Shown: one piece after another, positions 24,906 through 35,403 of the stretch
How positions within the stretch are numbered: position 1 is the first letter of the stretch
How the letters are laid out: each line of letters begins with the position of its first letter
Source of the DNA: Sporopachydermia quercuum
Lineage: Eukaryota > Ascomycota > Sporopachydermiomycetes > Sporopachydermiales > Sporopachydermiaceae
Reading direction: 5' to 3'
DNA length: 64,000 bases
Assembly: GCA_001599295.1 (NCBI GenBank)
Contig: BCGN01000005.1
Location: 558,001 to 622,000, forward strand
Position numbers and translations under genes: made by a program
The notes under the pieces: generated by a model
Seen by the model: only the letters and a program-made list of their open reading frames with translations
Told to the model about the DNA's origin: nothing
Database searches by the model: none

Positions 24906-27900
24906 GTACTGGTTATTCTATAATTGCTAAGTTAATAATTGTCATGTCAACCATGTTCGAAGATACTTTGATAGACTAGAAAAGCAATTCCAAACGTAGA
25001 AATTTCGTTCACAGGAGATGCCTCCTATTTCTTCCCTTCGTATTTATCGAAATCACTCTCCTAACTGTTCAATTCTCTGCAAGTTAACTGATTGAAGCGG
25101 AAGAAGAACTTTCGGTCGCGAAGGGCAANTACTGAGATAATAAGAGATCAATTGCTTTGTTTATGTTGATGTTATGCTCCCTATAACATTGACCGCGAAT
25201 CTAACAGAGAGAAACACTATTTCGCGTGGTGAGCTGGTAATGAAAAATCAGTAAATAACTTCGTTGAAAGTAACAACCAATGAAATTGAAAGCTTTCTCT
25301 GGAGTTTTCCAATTTTCTTCTCATTTCCAATATTAGTTTGCTTACTTGAGTGGATACATCAGTCAATGATCAAGTCAACCAGTAAAATTGGAAGTGCAGG
25401 TGAACCAGTAATGCATAAACAGCAGACCATAAGAGGATTAGTTTAAATTTATGCAATGCAGGTCAAGTAGAGTTAGTTCCAAAAACAATTAGAGGAAATC
25501 AATCAGCATAATTACGGTCTAATTTCAACTGCAGAGACTATACCTAATCTCCTGGTCTGAGTGGAAGGGCAAACCAAACAAGGTAATNAAAAATATGCGG
25601 AATAATTGCATATATATTCTTAAAATTACCGAAAACCAAAGTCTGAAATAATTTGTTGATGCTGTTGTGAAAGTTATATTGGAATTGCATTGCACTCTTC
25701 ATTGCTGTTTTGAAGATTAATCATATAAATTATTCTAAGGAAATTAATACTTACCAAATTGACCAGTGTGTTGGTGTTGTACCTTTTGTGTTGGTTCTAA
25801 TATCAACAAAAGATCTATATTTTCTCAAAATCTGTCTTTGGCTTGATTTTGAGACTTTGCCCTCCGCTAAAATTAATGTTAATAAGAGGAAATGACAACA
25901 ATAAGTAATGAATATCCTGAAACTGAAATAGTAATATGAATGTAGTAGAGAAGATCTCTTCTTGATTTGTGGAATTGAATAGTAGAGAGTCAACTTGTTG
26001 GATCTGAAAATCGTGAACAACATGCTGTGAAGAATAATAATTTGATGATCGACACTTCTATAGTACCTCTTATTTATTTATTCTTTACTCTTTATTTTTT
26101 TTTCCTCTCATTTGCTTTCCTCTCCTTTCCTTTGCATATATTTTATGCGTTGCTATGCATTGTTAATTGATAAAAAATCATTATGTTCGAGTCTCAGGCA
26201 AAGTTGTAAGCATTATGCAAGACTGGCATATAAAGTTAGAACTTACAGTAGTGTTCAGATATATTAAATTCCGAATCTTAGACCGATTTGGAAGAATGAT
26301 GAACAAGAGAAGAAAACTAATATCTGTAATATACAGCTACTGTTCGTTGATAGTGAAATTAATGAAACAATTCAGATTGTAAGCCCGTTGCAAGCTTAGT
26401 TCGATTGTGATATTAGTATGATATAGATTGAAGCTTGTCCAGAAATAGATAATGTCGACCTGAATGAAGATGATGGGCCATCAAGTAAGTCAAACGAGTG
26501 AGTAGTAGAGAACAATAAAAAAAGTTATTAAAGCATAGTGACAATAAGATAGACTTATATATAAAAATGAACACTATCATAGTTAATTTAAATATTAATA
26601 AGGATTATAAAGACTATAAGTAAGGTAGGAGTGTGTGAATCAAGTCTAAAGTATTCTTCCGTTGGATCATTGCCCTTGCTCTTGAAGATCACGACCGAGA
26701 TAAAACTACTGGACTGGGCTATACAATTACTCGCGAATTTTTGGGAATCTATTCAATTAACTTTTAACTTAAAACTCTTTATCTCGATTTCAGTTTGTTG
26801 TTACCCATTTGAAGAACTTCTCCCGTGGTGAAATTAGTTAGTAGAACAGGTAGGTACCCTGGGGAAAAGAACATTCGCTAGTCATCTTTCCTAAAAAAAT
26901 AGTTTAACTTTAATATAAGCCTTCGAGAATTATTTAAGTTTAGTGATGCATGAGACTACTATTTCAAGTTACTGAAGCATGCACTCTTATACTGCCCAAC
27001 TGAAACTTTAATTAACCAGATCGAAGAAATTCTTCGGTTTTCCCTCTACGTTTCTTCTGTACAATGTTTCGGTATATAATTACTAATATCTAAAAAATAG
27101 CCTCAGTAGTAGTCACTTTGTAGTTCCACAATTCCCTATTCGGAGTTAACGTTCTTCAACTTAAACGATAAATCGCTTAGAGCTTATGTTTCATTGATTT
27201 TCTTTTGGAGGATAATATTGCTGCTAATAATTGAGCTGATTTTTGATATCGGATTCCACATATCGCAAATGAAAAAACCCGTTCTATCTTAAATAAAAAA
27301 TGGACGCAAAATGTTTGAGAGAAATTCAATCTTTAGCTGAACTCTACGGTATTAGGTACTTTTAGCCCACCCTTGTCAAATTACTACAGGGAAGGGAATC
27401 CCATATTCTTACCTCTCTTGCAATACAGTACACTTGGTTGACTGTTCCTCATTATGATGGAAAGTTATTTGTTTTGATATTTCTCAGGATGTTCATTTAT
27501 CATTTTCCTTTTGAAGGGGTGTGACTTAAGTGTTACTTTTCAAACATTTCGAAACCCGCGCGATATATATAATGTATATGAAAAATAAATCGGCCAATCA
27601 GTTGAAANCAGTTAAATTAGAAGCTTGATCTATATTCAAACACCCTTATTCATACATATTGAGAACCAAAAATCAAAANAGCACGTGAATAAAACATGTC
27701 AGTATTTCAGCTTAGTACTTAGGGAGAATAACTTCCTGAAAGGTAGTTGCTTCTCCGTTGTCCAGTACCNAGGATTGTTCATCAGTCTTTTAATGGTATT
27801 TTGTTGGTGTTCAATTCAAAACGTTCTAGACACTTGATTGTAAAGTGGTATAGGGCTTTATCCCAGAATATCAATACATAATACATAGTCTTATATATAT

Positions 27901-28554
27901 ACTTTCACCAAACGCTCTTTAGTTGATTTATTGGTGTTTACTTTCAGGTTTTGTTAGTAGTGAGTTTACTTTTCTTTATTTTTCTTTGATCCTTTGAAGT
28001 AGGATTTACGATTAAAATTATTTGATAAAGTATGCACTATAGTGGTAAAATTACATATAACCAACAAACTATGAGATTGTTTTCAGCTTATGAACTAGGA
28101 ACTTGCTCAACTGAGGTTTTCCAGAGGGTTTTCTGTTATAGTAAGAGCAAACTTAATGTTGCTTAACTTCGAAAGTTATCTACTTCTTTGTAATTAAATA
28201 GTATAAAATAGCTTTGAGCAGTAACTACAACTTGAATTGTTTATTAAATCGTATCGCCAATACAACCGCAGTACTCTTTCTATCAAAAAAGAAATTTTCA
28301 GGTACCGATTTTTTCTTTTTTTTCGTTCCTTTACTCTTTTTTTTTTTCACTTCGGACTCAAAGCAATTCGCAGTGTTGATTAACGAGTGTATTTAGAGTT
28401 TAAAAGTATGTTTAAAATGCATAAGCTTCATTAGTTGGATAGAACATGCGTAATACTAGTTTATAGTTTATGCAGAGCTTAATCTTATACCTTCTCAAAA
28501 CAGCAATTAATTTTTTCTCAAGCTCATAAGCTAGCGAAAAATCGTTGATACTCT

Positions 28555-28571
28555 GGGGACTACAAGTCCCC
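28555..28571. other. GC-rich hairpin within the EFG1-PRI2 gap
   Basis: GGGGACT-ACA-AGTCCCC is a perfect 7-bp stem with a 3-nt loop. A second short stem (GGGCT at 28587-28591, AGCCC at 28602-28606) follows 15 bases later. The patch is clearly more GC-rich than its surroundings. It could be part of a structured RNA, but no known RNA family was recognised. Confidence 0.5.
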
Positions 28572-31500
28572 GTTGGAATAGCGGAAGGGCTACCATATAT
28601 CAGCCCGAAATCTCGGTTAGCTCTCTTATAAGTTGTGAATATCTACTAGTTTGAAAAATGGGACTGTACAAGCAACAATTTTCGTCACATCAAACACCAC
28701 TTCGTATCACTCTTCTTTTGGTCATTTGATTACACTTCAATCACATTTGCTTTTGAAACAGTTGTTCACTTGCAATAGACAAGAAAATGGCCAGCATTCT
28801 TTGAATTTTTTAGGCAGACTTTCTAGAATTCCAGATGAGAAGTCCTCTCCTTCAGACCAGTGATCACCATTGAGATGACTCGAATGTTAGACTGGCGGCA
28901 TCCTTTTTCATAAAGGGCTCAATATGTCCATCTAGAAGTCAACAGATTTTAAACCAATAATCTACTTTAGGTTTATAACTGGGACTGCAATAATTAGGTA
29001 ACCCATAGAATCTGCACTGTCTTCAGGTATCTGATTATTATTACGAATCGTTGTAATTGTAGCTTCACCAGGGTTTTCATACCTGAAGAAAGTTCTTGAT
29101 GCGACAACAATAACTTGACTTACCACAACTTCTTAAACAAAGTGTCATAGGCCAAGTAAATAGTATGTGCCTTATACAAGTTACCTGTTGAAATATCTTA
29201 CTGTTCTCACAACTGTTAGCTGAACTATATCATTTCTGAGACTTGCATTTTCAATTCAACATTTGACTTCTAATTCTAATAACTTGATATTTTACAGTTG
29301 GAAAATATAATAACTAAGTATTCAAATGAATCGCCTATCTCTCTAACCAATGATGAGATATTGGTTCGTCGTGAAAAGAAGTTTGAGTTGAGTACTCTTA
29401 TCGGTCTGACTTTTGACACTAATGGTCACATGATCTTGAAACTTTTGAACTTATGAACTATAGCTTCAGTTCCTTCTTTTTTGATATCAAATAATCTTTT
29501 CTGATCTCTTAATTGATTGCTTTGCAGGTCATACATACACTTGTCGAGGCACTCTTTTGAATTCAGATAATTGGAAGGAAAAGAGTTTATAAAAAATTAA
29601 TGAAAATAAGGTTTGTAACAACCCGTTATTTACATTAAATTAAAGTTGGGCTGCAAACTTCCACTGCATGTATGTCTCGCTTCTCCAATAAACCTAGATC
29701 TGGTACTAATCAAACGATAATATTCGTAAGTTTTTCAATATAAGCGGGTTGTATTATTTGCCTAATAGCAGAATGTCATTTTAGCTTTTACATTTATACT
29801 GTTCTTTTTTGTCTTTGCTTTGAGAGTCCAACTTAAAGTACCTCACAAATCCTATAATTGACGTTTATATATATATAAACTTCCCATAGCTATATAAAGT
29901 AAGTCAAAGAATGATAATACTTCTAACCCCGATAGTTCTCTAACTGATGTTCTTGACATTTTACTCAAAAGATTATGCATGAAATAAAAATAAATTATCT
30001 GCAAAGCTATGCATAAAGTTTTCTCGTCATACGTTTCTCAAGAAGAGTTCCCAACGGTTAAGTAGGATTCACGATTGTCTATGTAATTTGGTACTAACTA
30101 TTTCTAGCTTTGATTGGTCCAGACTCTGAGCTTAATAATATTATGATAGCATAAAAAAAGTTGAGCAGGACATGAGGTAGCAGCGAGATGTAGATTCAAT
30201 TGAGAAAACTTCTTGATAAGTTCCTTTATTATCGAATGCATTACGTTGCTTCATTTTACTGATATATACATAATATTTGTCCTTCTCCTTCAACATTATT
30301 GAGTCTCATGGAAGAAANTAAAACTTGAGATTAAGAATCTGGTTCTGGTAAACTCCCTTTAAATCTTCTGTTCGTTTAAATCAAAACAGAGGAAAAAGGG
30401 TCGTTAATATAAACATACTAGTAAATATNTATCTGTTTCCTTTGTAACATTTCAAAGCTGACAGAAAATTAAAGCAATAGTTGAGGCTGCTTCGAACATT
30501 AGTTTAGACTGAAGTTCCAATTGTTTCTTGGTGAGCTATGAGCAGCCATTTGAGAAACTGGTTGTTGAAATAGTCTTTTATTGGTTGTTCTCTTTCAAGA
30601 TTCCTTTAATTATATGGAGTCTGTCGGTTTAGTTGTTTACATAACGGGACTATAATCTTTATTTTCATTATTTCCATTTCATTAATGGGAATGCGTTCGC
30701 ATGAGCATTTATGCAATGCAACCTAAAAGTTAAACTTAAAGTTCTATTAGGCTTTTGAATAGTTTTATCAATAGACACTAACTTTAATGTTAATCTGACA
30801 ATCAACGCTTAAGGAAGGTGAGTGGAAAACAGGTTTCACTCTCAATAAAGTTTCACGATAGAAGCTGATTCACAGTATTTGGTAATAGTGATAAGAGTGA
30901 ACCAGAAAGGGAGTAGGAAGAGTACAATGAACAAAAATATTCAGTCTTCTTTATAGAAATTAATTATATAGATTTTCACTTTCAATAGAATCCTCATCAA
31001 TATTATTTGATGATAAATGCTGCTACAACTTGGCAAATAATATGAAGTAAATATGAGGAGTCTCTTAGGAATAATTAACTTCACCTTTACCTGCATGACA
31101 TGCCTTCCTAAAGTATCAACAAAGTAAGAAACAACTAGTCTGATAGTATGACATATTGAAATATCAAATTTGTTGAATCAAATTGATTCGAATTGAAAAG
31201 ATAGTAAATTATGATCTCAGCATAGTTCATAACTTATAACAGCTTATATATGAAAAATCGCAACTTGGAAATCGAGAGAAACTACACGAAGTTTTAATGT
31301 AAGGAATAGAATAATTGGTATAAAATTCTAAACATGCAATTGATTACAGTCAACTGAGGTACTATATTCATGCTATTTTTCTTCTTCTTTTTAATACGAA
31401 TTAGTACTATCAAGCATCCAGTAGGTACTCTGCTAATATTTATTATTCCCATTGATCAATATATAATTACCCTCAATCTTATATTTAGCTACTATTTATA

Positions 31501-32535
31501 CCAGGTGTTGCTTCCAGGAACTCTAGAACAAGAAAAAACTAGCTTTATTTTGCAAAATAAAGAATTTATTCTTTAATAGCATACTCTACTTCTTTGAAAC
31601 TTTCCAAATATAAATGAAAAAAAGCACCTGTAGAAGGGAGAAGGTGCTGCTTTATTCTCTTATCATGAACTGACGACTGTTATTGGAATTAAGTAATTCA
31701 AAAACTGTCTTTGCCTTCCAATTGCTTTTACATATCCCCTTTCCATTCAGGCCAAATCAATGACATTAAAACAATAATTTATCCAGCATCAACATCTACC
31801 AAAAATAAGTAATAGATGTTTTGGAATTCAGGTACGATTTGCAAGATTGATAGCAAGAACAGATGAAACCAATGTTTTCAATAGCAATCAGGAAGGCCTT
31901 GAGTACCCCCACATCAAACTATTGTCTTTTGGAACAACCAATAGACAATACCAAAACCATCAAAGGTTCTATGATAAATAATTTCTCGGAGCATTTACTT
32001 TTTCTCACTACCACTTCTGAAAGTCCATTGAGTGCTGATTCACAGGGAAAATAGTAACATTATTCACTTGATTCCCTAGATGTTCTCAGCACCTCGAGAC
32101 TGCAAGAACATACAATCAATTAAGGTTTAAGGTACCGTATTCCAAATCAAGCAAGTTGTTGTACTTGCTCTTAGTGGAGATAGAGTGGGAGCCAAGGGAA
32201 CATAGAGCATCATTAATAGTTGAGAGTATAATTTGGTTCCCTCAATAGATTTGTAGATTATATATTTTAGGATTGAGTAATTAAGGAAAAGACGAATGAC
32301 AAGCGCTAAATTAGACTACTCAAAATTTGATGAGAAGTTTCGATTCCGATAAATGGATTCTCCACCTCTTTGAATTTTTTGACCAGTTTTAGCGAGTCAG
32401 CCAATAATCGTAAACCTTATCGTTATTCGTACTTCACTTGCATGATTCCTAAATATCTGGAAACTTTAATTTTGACATATTCTCAACTCATCAACTTTAA
32501 TTTGAAGTTGAAGCTTATTATCAACTGTAAGAGAT

Positions 32536-32557
32536 GCGCGAAATGGGCGCGAAATGG
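32536..32557 (+). repeat. perfect 11-bp tandem with SCB/E2F-like core
   Basis: GCGCGAAATGG is repeated twice head-to-tail with no gap. Each unit contains CGCGAAA, matching the CRCGAAA Swi4-Swi6 box and resembling an E2F half-site. It lies about 950 bp upstream of PRI2. Binding is inferred only. Confidence 0.5.
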
Positions 32558-33242
32558 CCTGCAAAAATAGCAGGGATTTTCGTTTTTCCATAAGACATGG
32601 TCAAATAGAATATAACTTAACTATTCATGAATAGTATAAGTTTCATGCATATTTTGAACGTTCCAGAACATTTCATTTTCGGTTACATTGTTTGGTAAAC
32701 ATATATGCAGTGTTTTGTTATCCCCTGTGGCTTGATCCTATCTCTTCCTTCTTTACTAGATTCTCTTACAGCCTGACTAATTAATTATGCACGTTTTTCT
32801 TTTTGACTTTAATAAGAGAAGCGCTTGCTAATCTCATTACAGCCCTCTTCCAAAGCAACTTACTTTTTTTGAACTTTTCGCATTAATCTCTCGTTCCAAA
32901 TGCGATCATGGTAATATTAGCAGATTTTGCAAAACTTCTTCCGTTCATATGACCTCTTTTGAAAGCTTCAGTATATATTCATGTATGATCCTCCAGCTTA
33001 GCCAACTTCTCTTGCAGCAAGGCTTTAAGATTATGTAATCGTTTATTATTTAATGCCATACTTTGACAAAATAGCTCATAAGTAGTGTCACGTAAATGAC
33101 ATTTAATGATTAGGTGATCTAAAATAGCTGTTATACGTATAATTGACATGTCACGTTATTTTACATTATGTACGGAATCTAAGAACTTCGCATCTCCTTC
33201 TATTACCTCTTTCATATTAGAGTATTCACAATCTATTCTATT

Positions 33243-33261
33243 GCGCGTTATCATAACGCGC
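33243..33261. promoter_or_regulatory. inverted MluI-box palindrome upstream of PRI2
   Basis: GCGCGTTAT-C-ATAACGCGC is a perfect palindrome with 9-bp arms. Each arm holds an ACGCG core pointing outward in opposite orientations. It sits about 240 bp upstream of the PRI2 ATG. Primase genes are MBF targets in S. cerevisiae, so a cell-cycle role is plausible. Confidence 0.55.
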
Positions 33262-33472
33262 GTTCTATGTTTTGTTTTCTTTATGCTTGATGTTTGTTTT
33301 CTTCCTATATACATTCCTGAAATCTATGCCGAAAATATACTGCCAAAGTTACAATAAACTAACTCTGCTAACAATAATATAAAATTGTTTGTGAAATAGG
33401 TCTTTAGTCTTAGGTTCCTACTACCGTCTCTGTTTCTTTTAAATGCAGAATACCTCCCAATATCAAAGTTGA

Positions 33473-33478
33473 ACGCGT
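33473..33478. promoter_or_regulatory. perfect MCB ACGCGT just upstream of PRI2
   Basis: ACGCGT lies 25 bp before the PRI2 ATG. It is so close that it may fall within the transcribed leader. Its value as a regulatory site comes mainly from the palindrome 212 bp further upstream. Confidence 0.45.
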
Positions 33479-33503
33479 AATAGTTGACTCATTCAAAAGG
33501 ACA

Positions 33504-35039
33504 ATGTTCAGACAACCAAAGCGAAGAACCGCTCATAGAAAAAACTTTGCCGCAGTTTCGATTGGTGAAAATGAAACATACAACCATAGACTCTCGTTTT
33601 ACACTCAGCCACCTATGGGTGAGATCACAGTCGATAAATTTGAAGAATGGGCCATTGACAGGTTGAAAGTACTAGTAGAAATTGAATCATGTTCATTAAG
33701 AGGGAAATCATTCAAAGAAACAGAAACAATAATAAAACCAATCTTATCAAAGCTTCTACCATTATCATCTTCTTCAAAAGTATCGGCAACAACAGAGCTA
33801 GAAAGAAAAAAAGATCATTTCAGTCATTACATCCTTCGATTGGCATTTTGCCGTTCTGAAGAGCTTCGGCAACGATTCATCAAAGCTGAATCGACTTTAT
33901 TCAAAATCAGATTCAATCTTATTGATTCAAGTGAGAGACAGAATTTCACCAATGATTTAAACTTGAGTTGGACTGTTGTCTCAAATGAGGAAAAAGCCGA
34001 ATTATATAATGACCTCTACGCTGCATCTTATTCAAAGTTAATGTTCTATTTGAATACCAACTCAGATGGTAAGATGATGACATCCATGGATGTGAAAGCG
34101 TTGTTTGATCGTCAAGGTTTCNTCAAAATACCGTTTGAACAAATCTCAGAACTTGTGGCAACAAGGTCAGTGTTCTTGAAACGTGGTATGGCATATGTGC
34201 CTACATCCAGTCAAATCAACTTATTGATTGGAGAATTTTCAGCAAAGCTAAATAATTCCTTGTTGACTATGGTGAAAATAATTCCCAGGTTAGATGAAGA
34301 TGATAGGCTAATTCCTATCCTTAACCATCTATCTTCTGGTTACAATGCGTCTTCTTACAATCCCAGTGAATCTTCTTCCAATGGTATCACTGATGCTGAA
34401 ATTAACGCTTCAAATGTCACAACTTCTGAAATTATGCAGCATTTCCCACTTTGCATGAAGAGATTACAACAAGGGCTTTCAGCTAATCATCATTTACGCT
34501 ACCACGGAAGACAACAATACAATTTGTTTCTTAAAGGAATTGGTTTGTCAGTTGACGAAGCTCTCAAGTTTTGGCAAGATCAGTTCTGTAATCATGGAGG
34601 TACAATTACCATAGATAAATTTCAGAAAGAGTATCGCTACAATATCAGACACAACTATGGTTTGGAAGGTAAAAGAGTTTCTTATCGCCCTCATGATTGT
34701 AATACTATCTTAAGACAACCAAAACCTGGTAACAATGAATATCATGGTTGTCCATACAGAGATTTATCAGTTGATAAGTTAGTATCAGAATTCCATTCTA
34801 TGGGTATTAATAGTGAAAATGATATTAACAGTGTTTTGGAAATGGTGAAATCTTCAAATTACACTATTGCATGTACAAGAGTTTTCGAATTGACACATAA
34901 TTTGAATGAATCAAGTTCTAATCCTACATCGACTGGAGATGATAATGATGAGAAAGCTGATTTTTATTTGCATATTTCGCATCCCAATCTTTACTTCGAT
35001 CGAAGTTATCTTTTAGCGAAAAAAGAGATGTCCAGATAG
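33504..35039 (+). CDS. PRI2: DNA primase large subunit Pri2
   Basis: Iron-sulfur subunit of primase in the Pol alpha-primase complex, required to start RNA primers. The 511 residues align along the length of yeast Pri2 (528): MFRQPKRR at the start, GEITVDKFEEWAIDRLKVL, and HYILRLAFCRSEELRQRF. The C-terminal domain has RYHGRQQYNLFLKGIGL, EYRYNIRHNYGLEG and HPNLYFDRS. The four 4Fe-4S ligands are visible as the cysteines in FPLCMKR, HDCNTIL, HGCPYRD and IACTRVF. One N makes the codon after QGF ambiguous (NTC). The ATG is the conserved family start. Upstream it carries MluI-box motifs and faces EFG1 across 8.6 kb; downstream it is convergent with EIS1. Confidence 0.97.
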   Translation: MFRQPKRRTAHRKNFAAVSIGENETYNHRLSFYTQPPMGEITVDKFEEWAIDRLKVLVEIESCSLRGKSFKETETIIKPILSKLLPLSSSSKVSATTELERKKDHFSHYILRLAFCRSEELRQRFIKAESTLFKIRFNLIDSSERQNFTNDLNLSWTVVSNEEKAELYNDLYAASYSKLMFYLNTNSDGKMMTSMDVKALFDRQGFXKIPFEQISELVATRSVFLKRGMAYVPTSSQINLLIGEFSAKLNNSLLTMVKIIPRLDEDDRLIPILNHLSSGYNASSYNPSESSSNGITDAEINASNVTTSEIMQHFPLCMKRLQQGLSANHHLRYHGRQQYNLFLKGIGLSVDEALKFWQDQFCNHGGTITIDKFQKEYRYNIRHNYGLEGKRVSYRPHDCNTILRQPKPGNNEYHGCPYRDLSVDKLVSEFHSMGINSENDINSVLEMVKSSNYTIACTRVFELTHNLNESSSNPTSTGDDNDEKADFYLHISHPNLYFDRSYLLAKKEMSR

Positions 35040-35403
35040 ATGTGACGGGTTCTACTCTACCTAATTAATAGTTATGTATTATGTCTCACTAATAATTCGA
35101 TTAAGTTGTTAGTAATTGAATTTATGAATTTATTGAAAATAGAATAAACAATCCATAAGCATTTTGCAGGTTTATATTATACTACAAAGTGGATACAATA
35201 TAAAAACAATAAACAATAAAACGCAGAACGATAATATCAAAAGAAGTAAAACACGATAATTATACAAATACCCATATTTCATAGAAAATTAACAATAAAA
35301 ATGAATAACCAAACAAGCAATAGAGAACAACTTAATTCAGACGAAACCAAAACAATCCCTCTGCATGCAATTAAATACTACACCATTATCCAATAAGAAT
35401 ACG
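35040..35403. other. convergent PRI2/EIS1 3' region
   Basis: 364 bp of AT-rich sequence between two stop codons, presumably the two 3' untranslated regions. No other feature seen. Confidence 0.5.

Larger units (their letters stand above)
24906..33503. other. 8.6-kb gene-free region between divergent EFG1 and PRI2
   Basis: The largest gap in the window. No frame longer than about 90 codons occurs, most short frames lack ATG, and none matches a known protein. No complete transposon, LTR pair, tRNA or long inverted repeat is visible by eye. Small structured items are described separately: a GC hairpin (28555-28571), an 18-bp AT palindrome (29863-29880), an 11-bp tandem (32536-32557) and MluI-box motifs near PRI2. 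Six single Ns. It may be regulatory DNA of EFG1, a regional centromere or decayed sequence. Confidence 0.65.

Noticed and set aside
28571-28590. GTTGGAATAG resembling the start of a Ty1 LTR
   Set aside because: Only a 10-base match, lacks the TG terminus, and no matching LTR end or second copy was found.
28651-28863. 70-codon frame ending LSRIPDE, faintly like the end of a gypsy-type RNase H region
   Set aside because: It starts from TTG, has no other domain support, no LTRs, and the similarity is limited to a few residues.
33148-33357. 69-codon ATG frame just upstream of PRI2
   Set aside because: Hydrophobic and AT-driven, no homologue recognised, and it overlaps the palindromic MluI-box region that is better explained as promoter.
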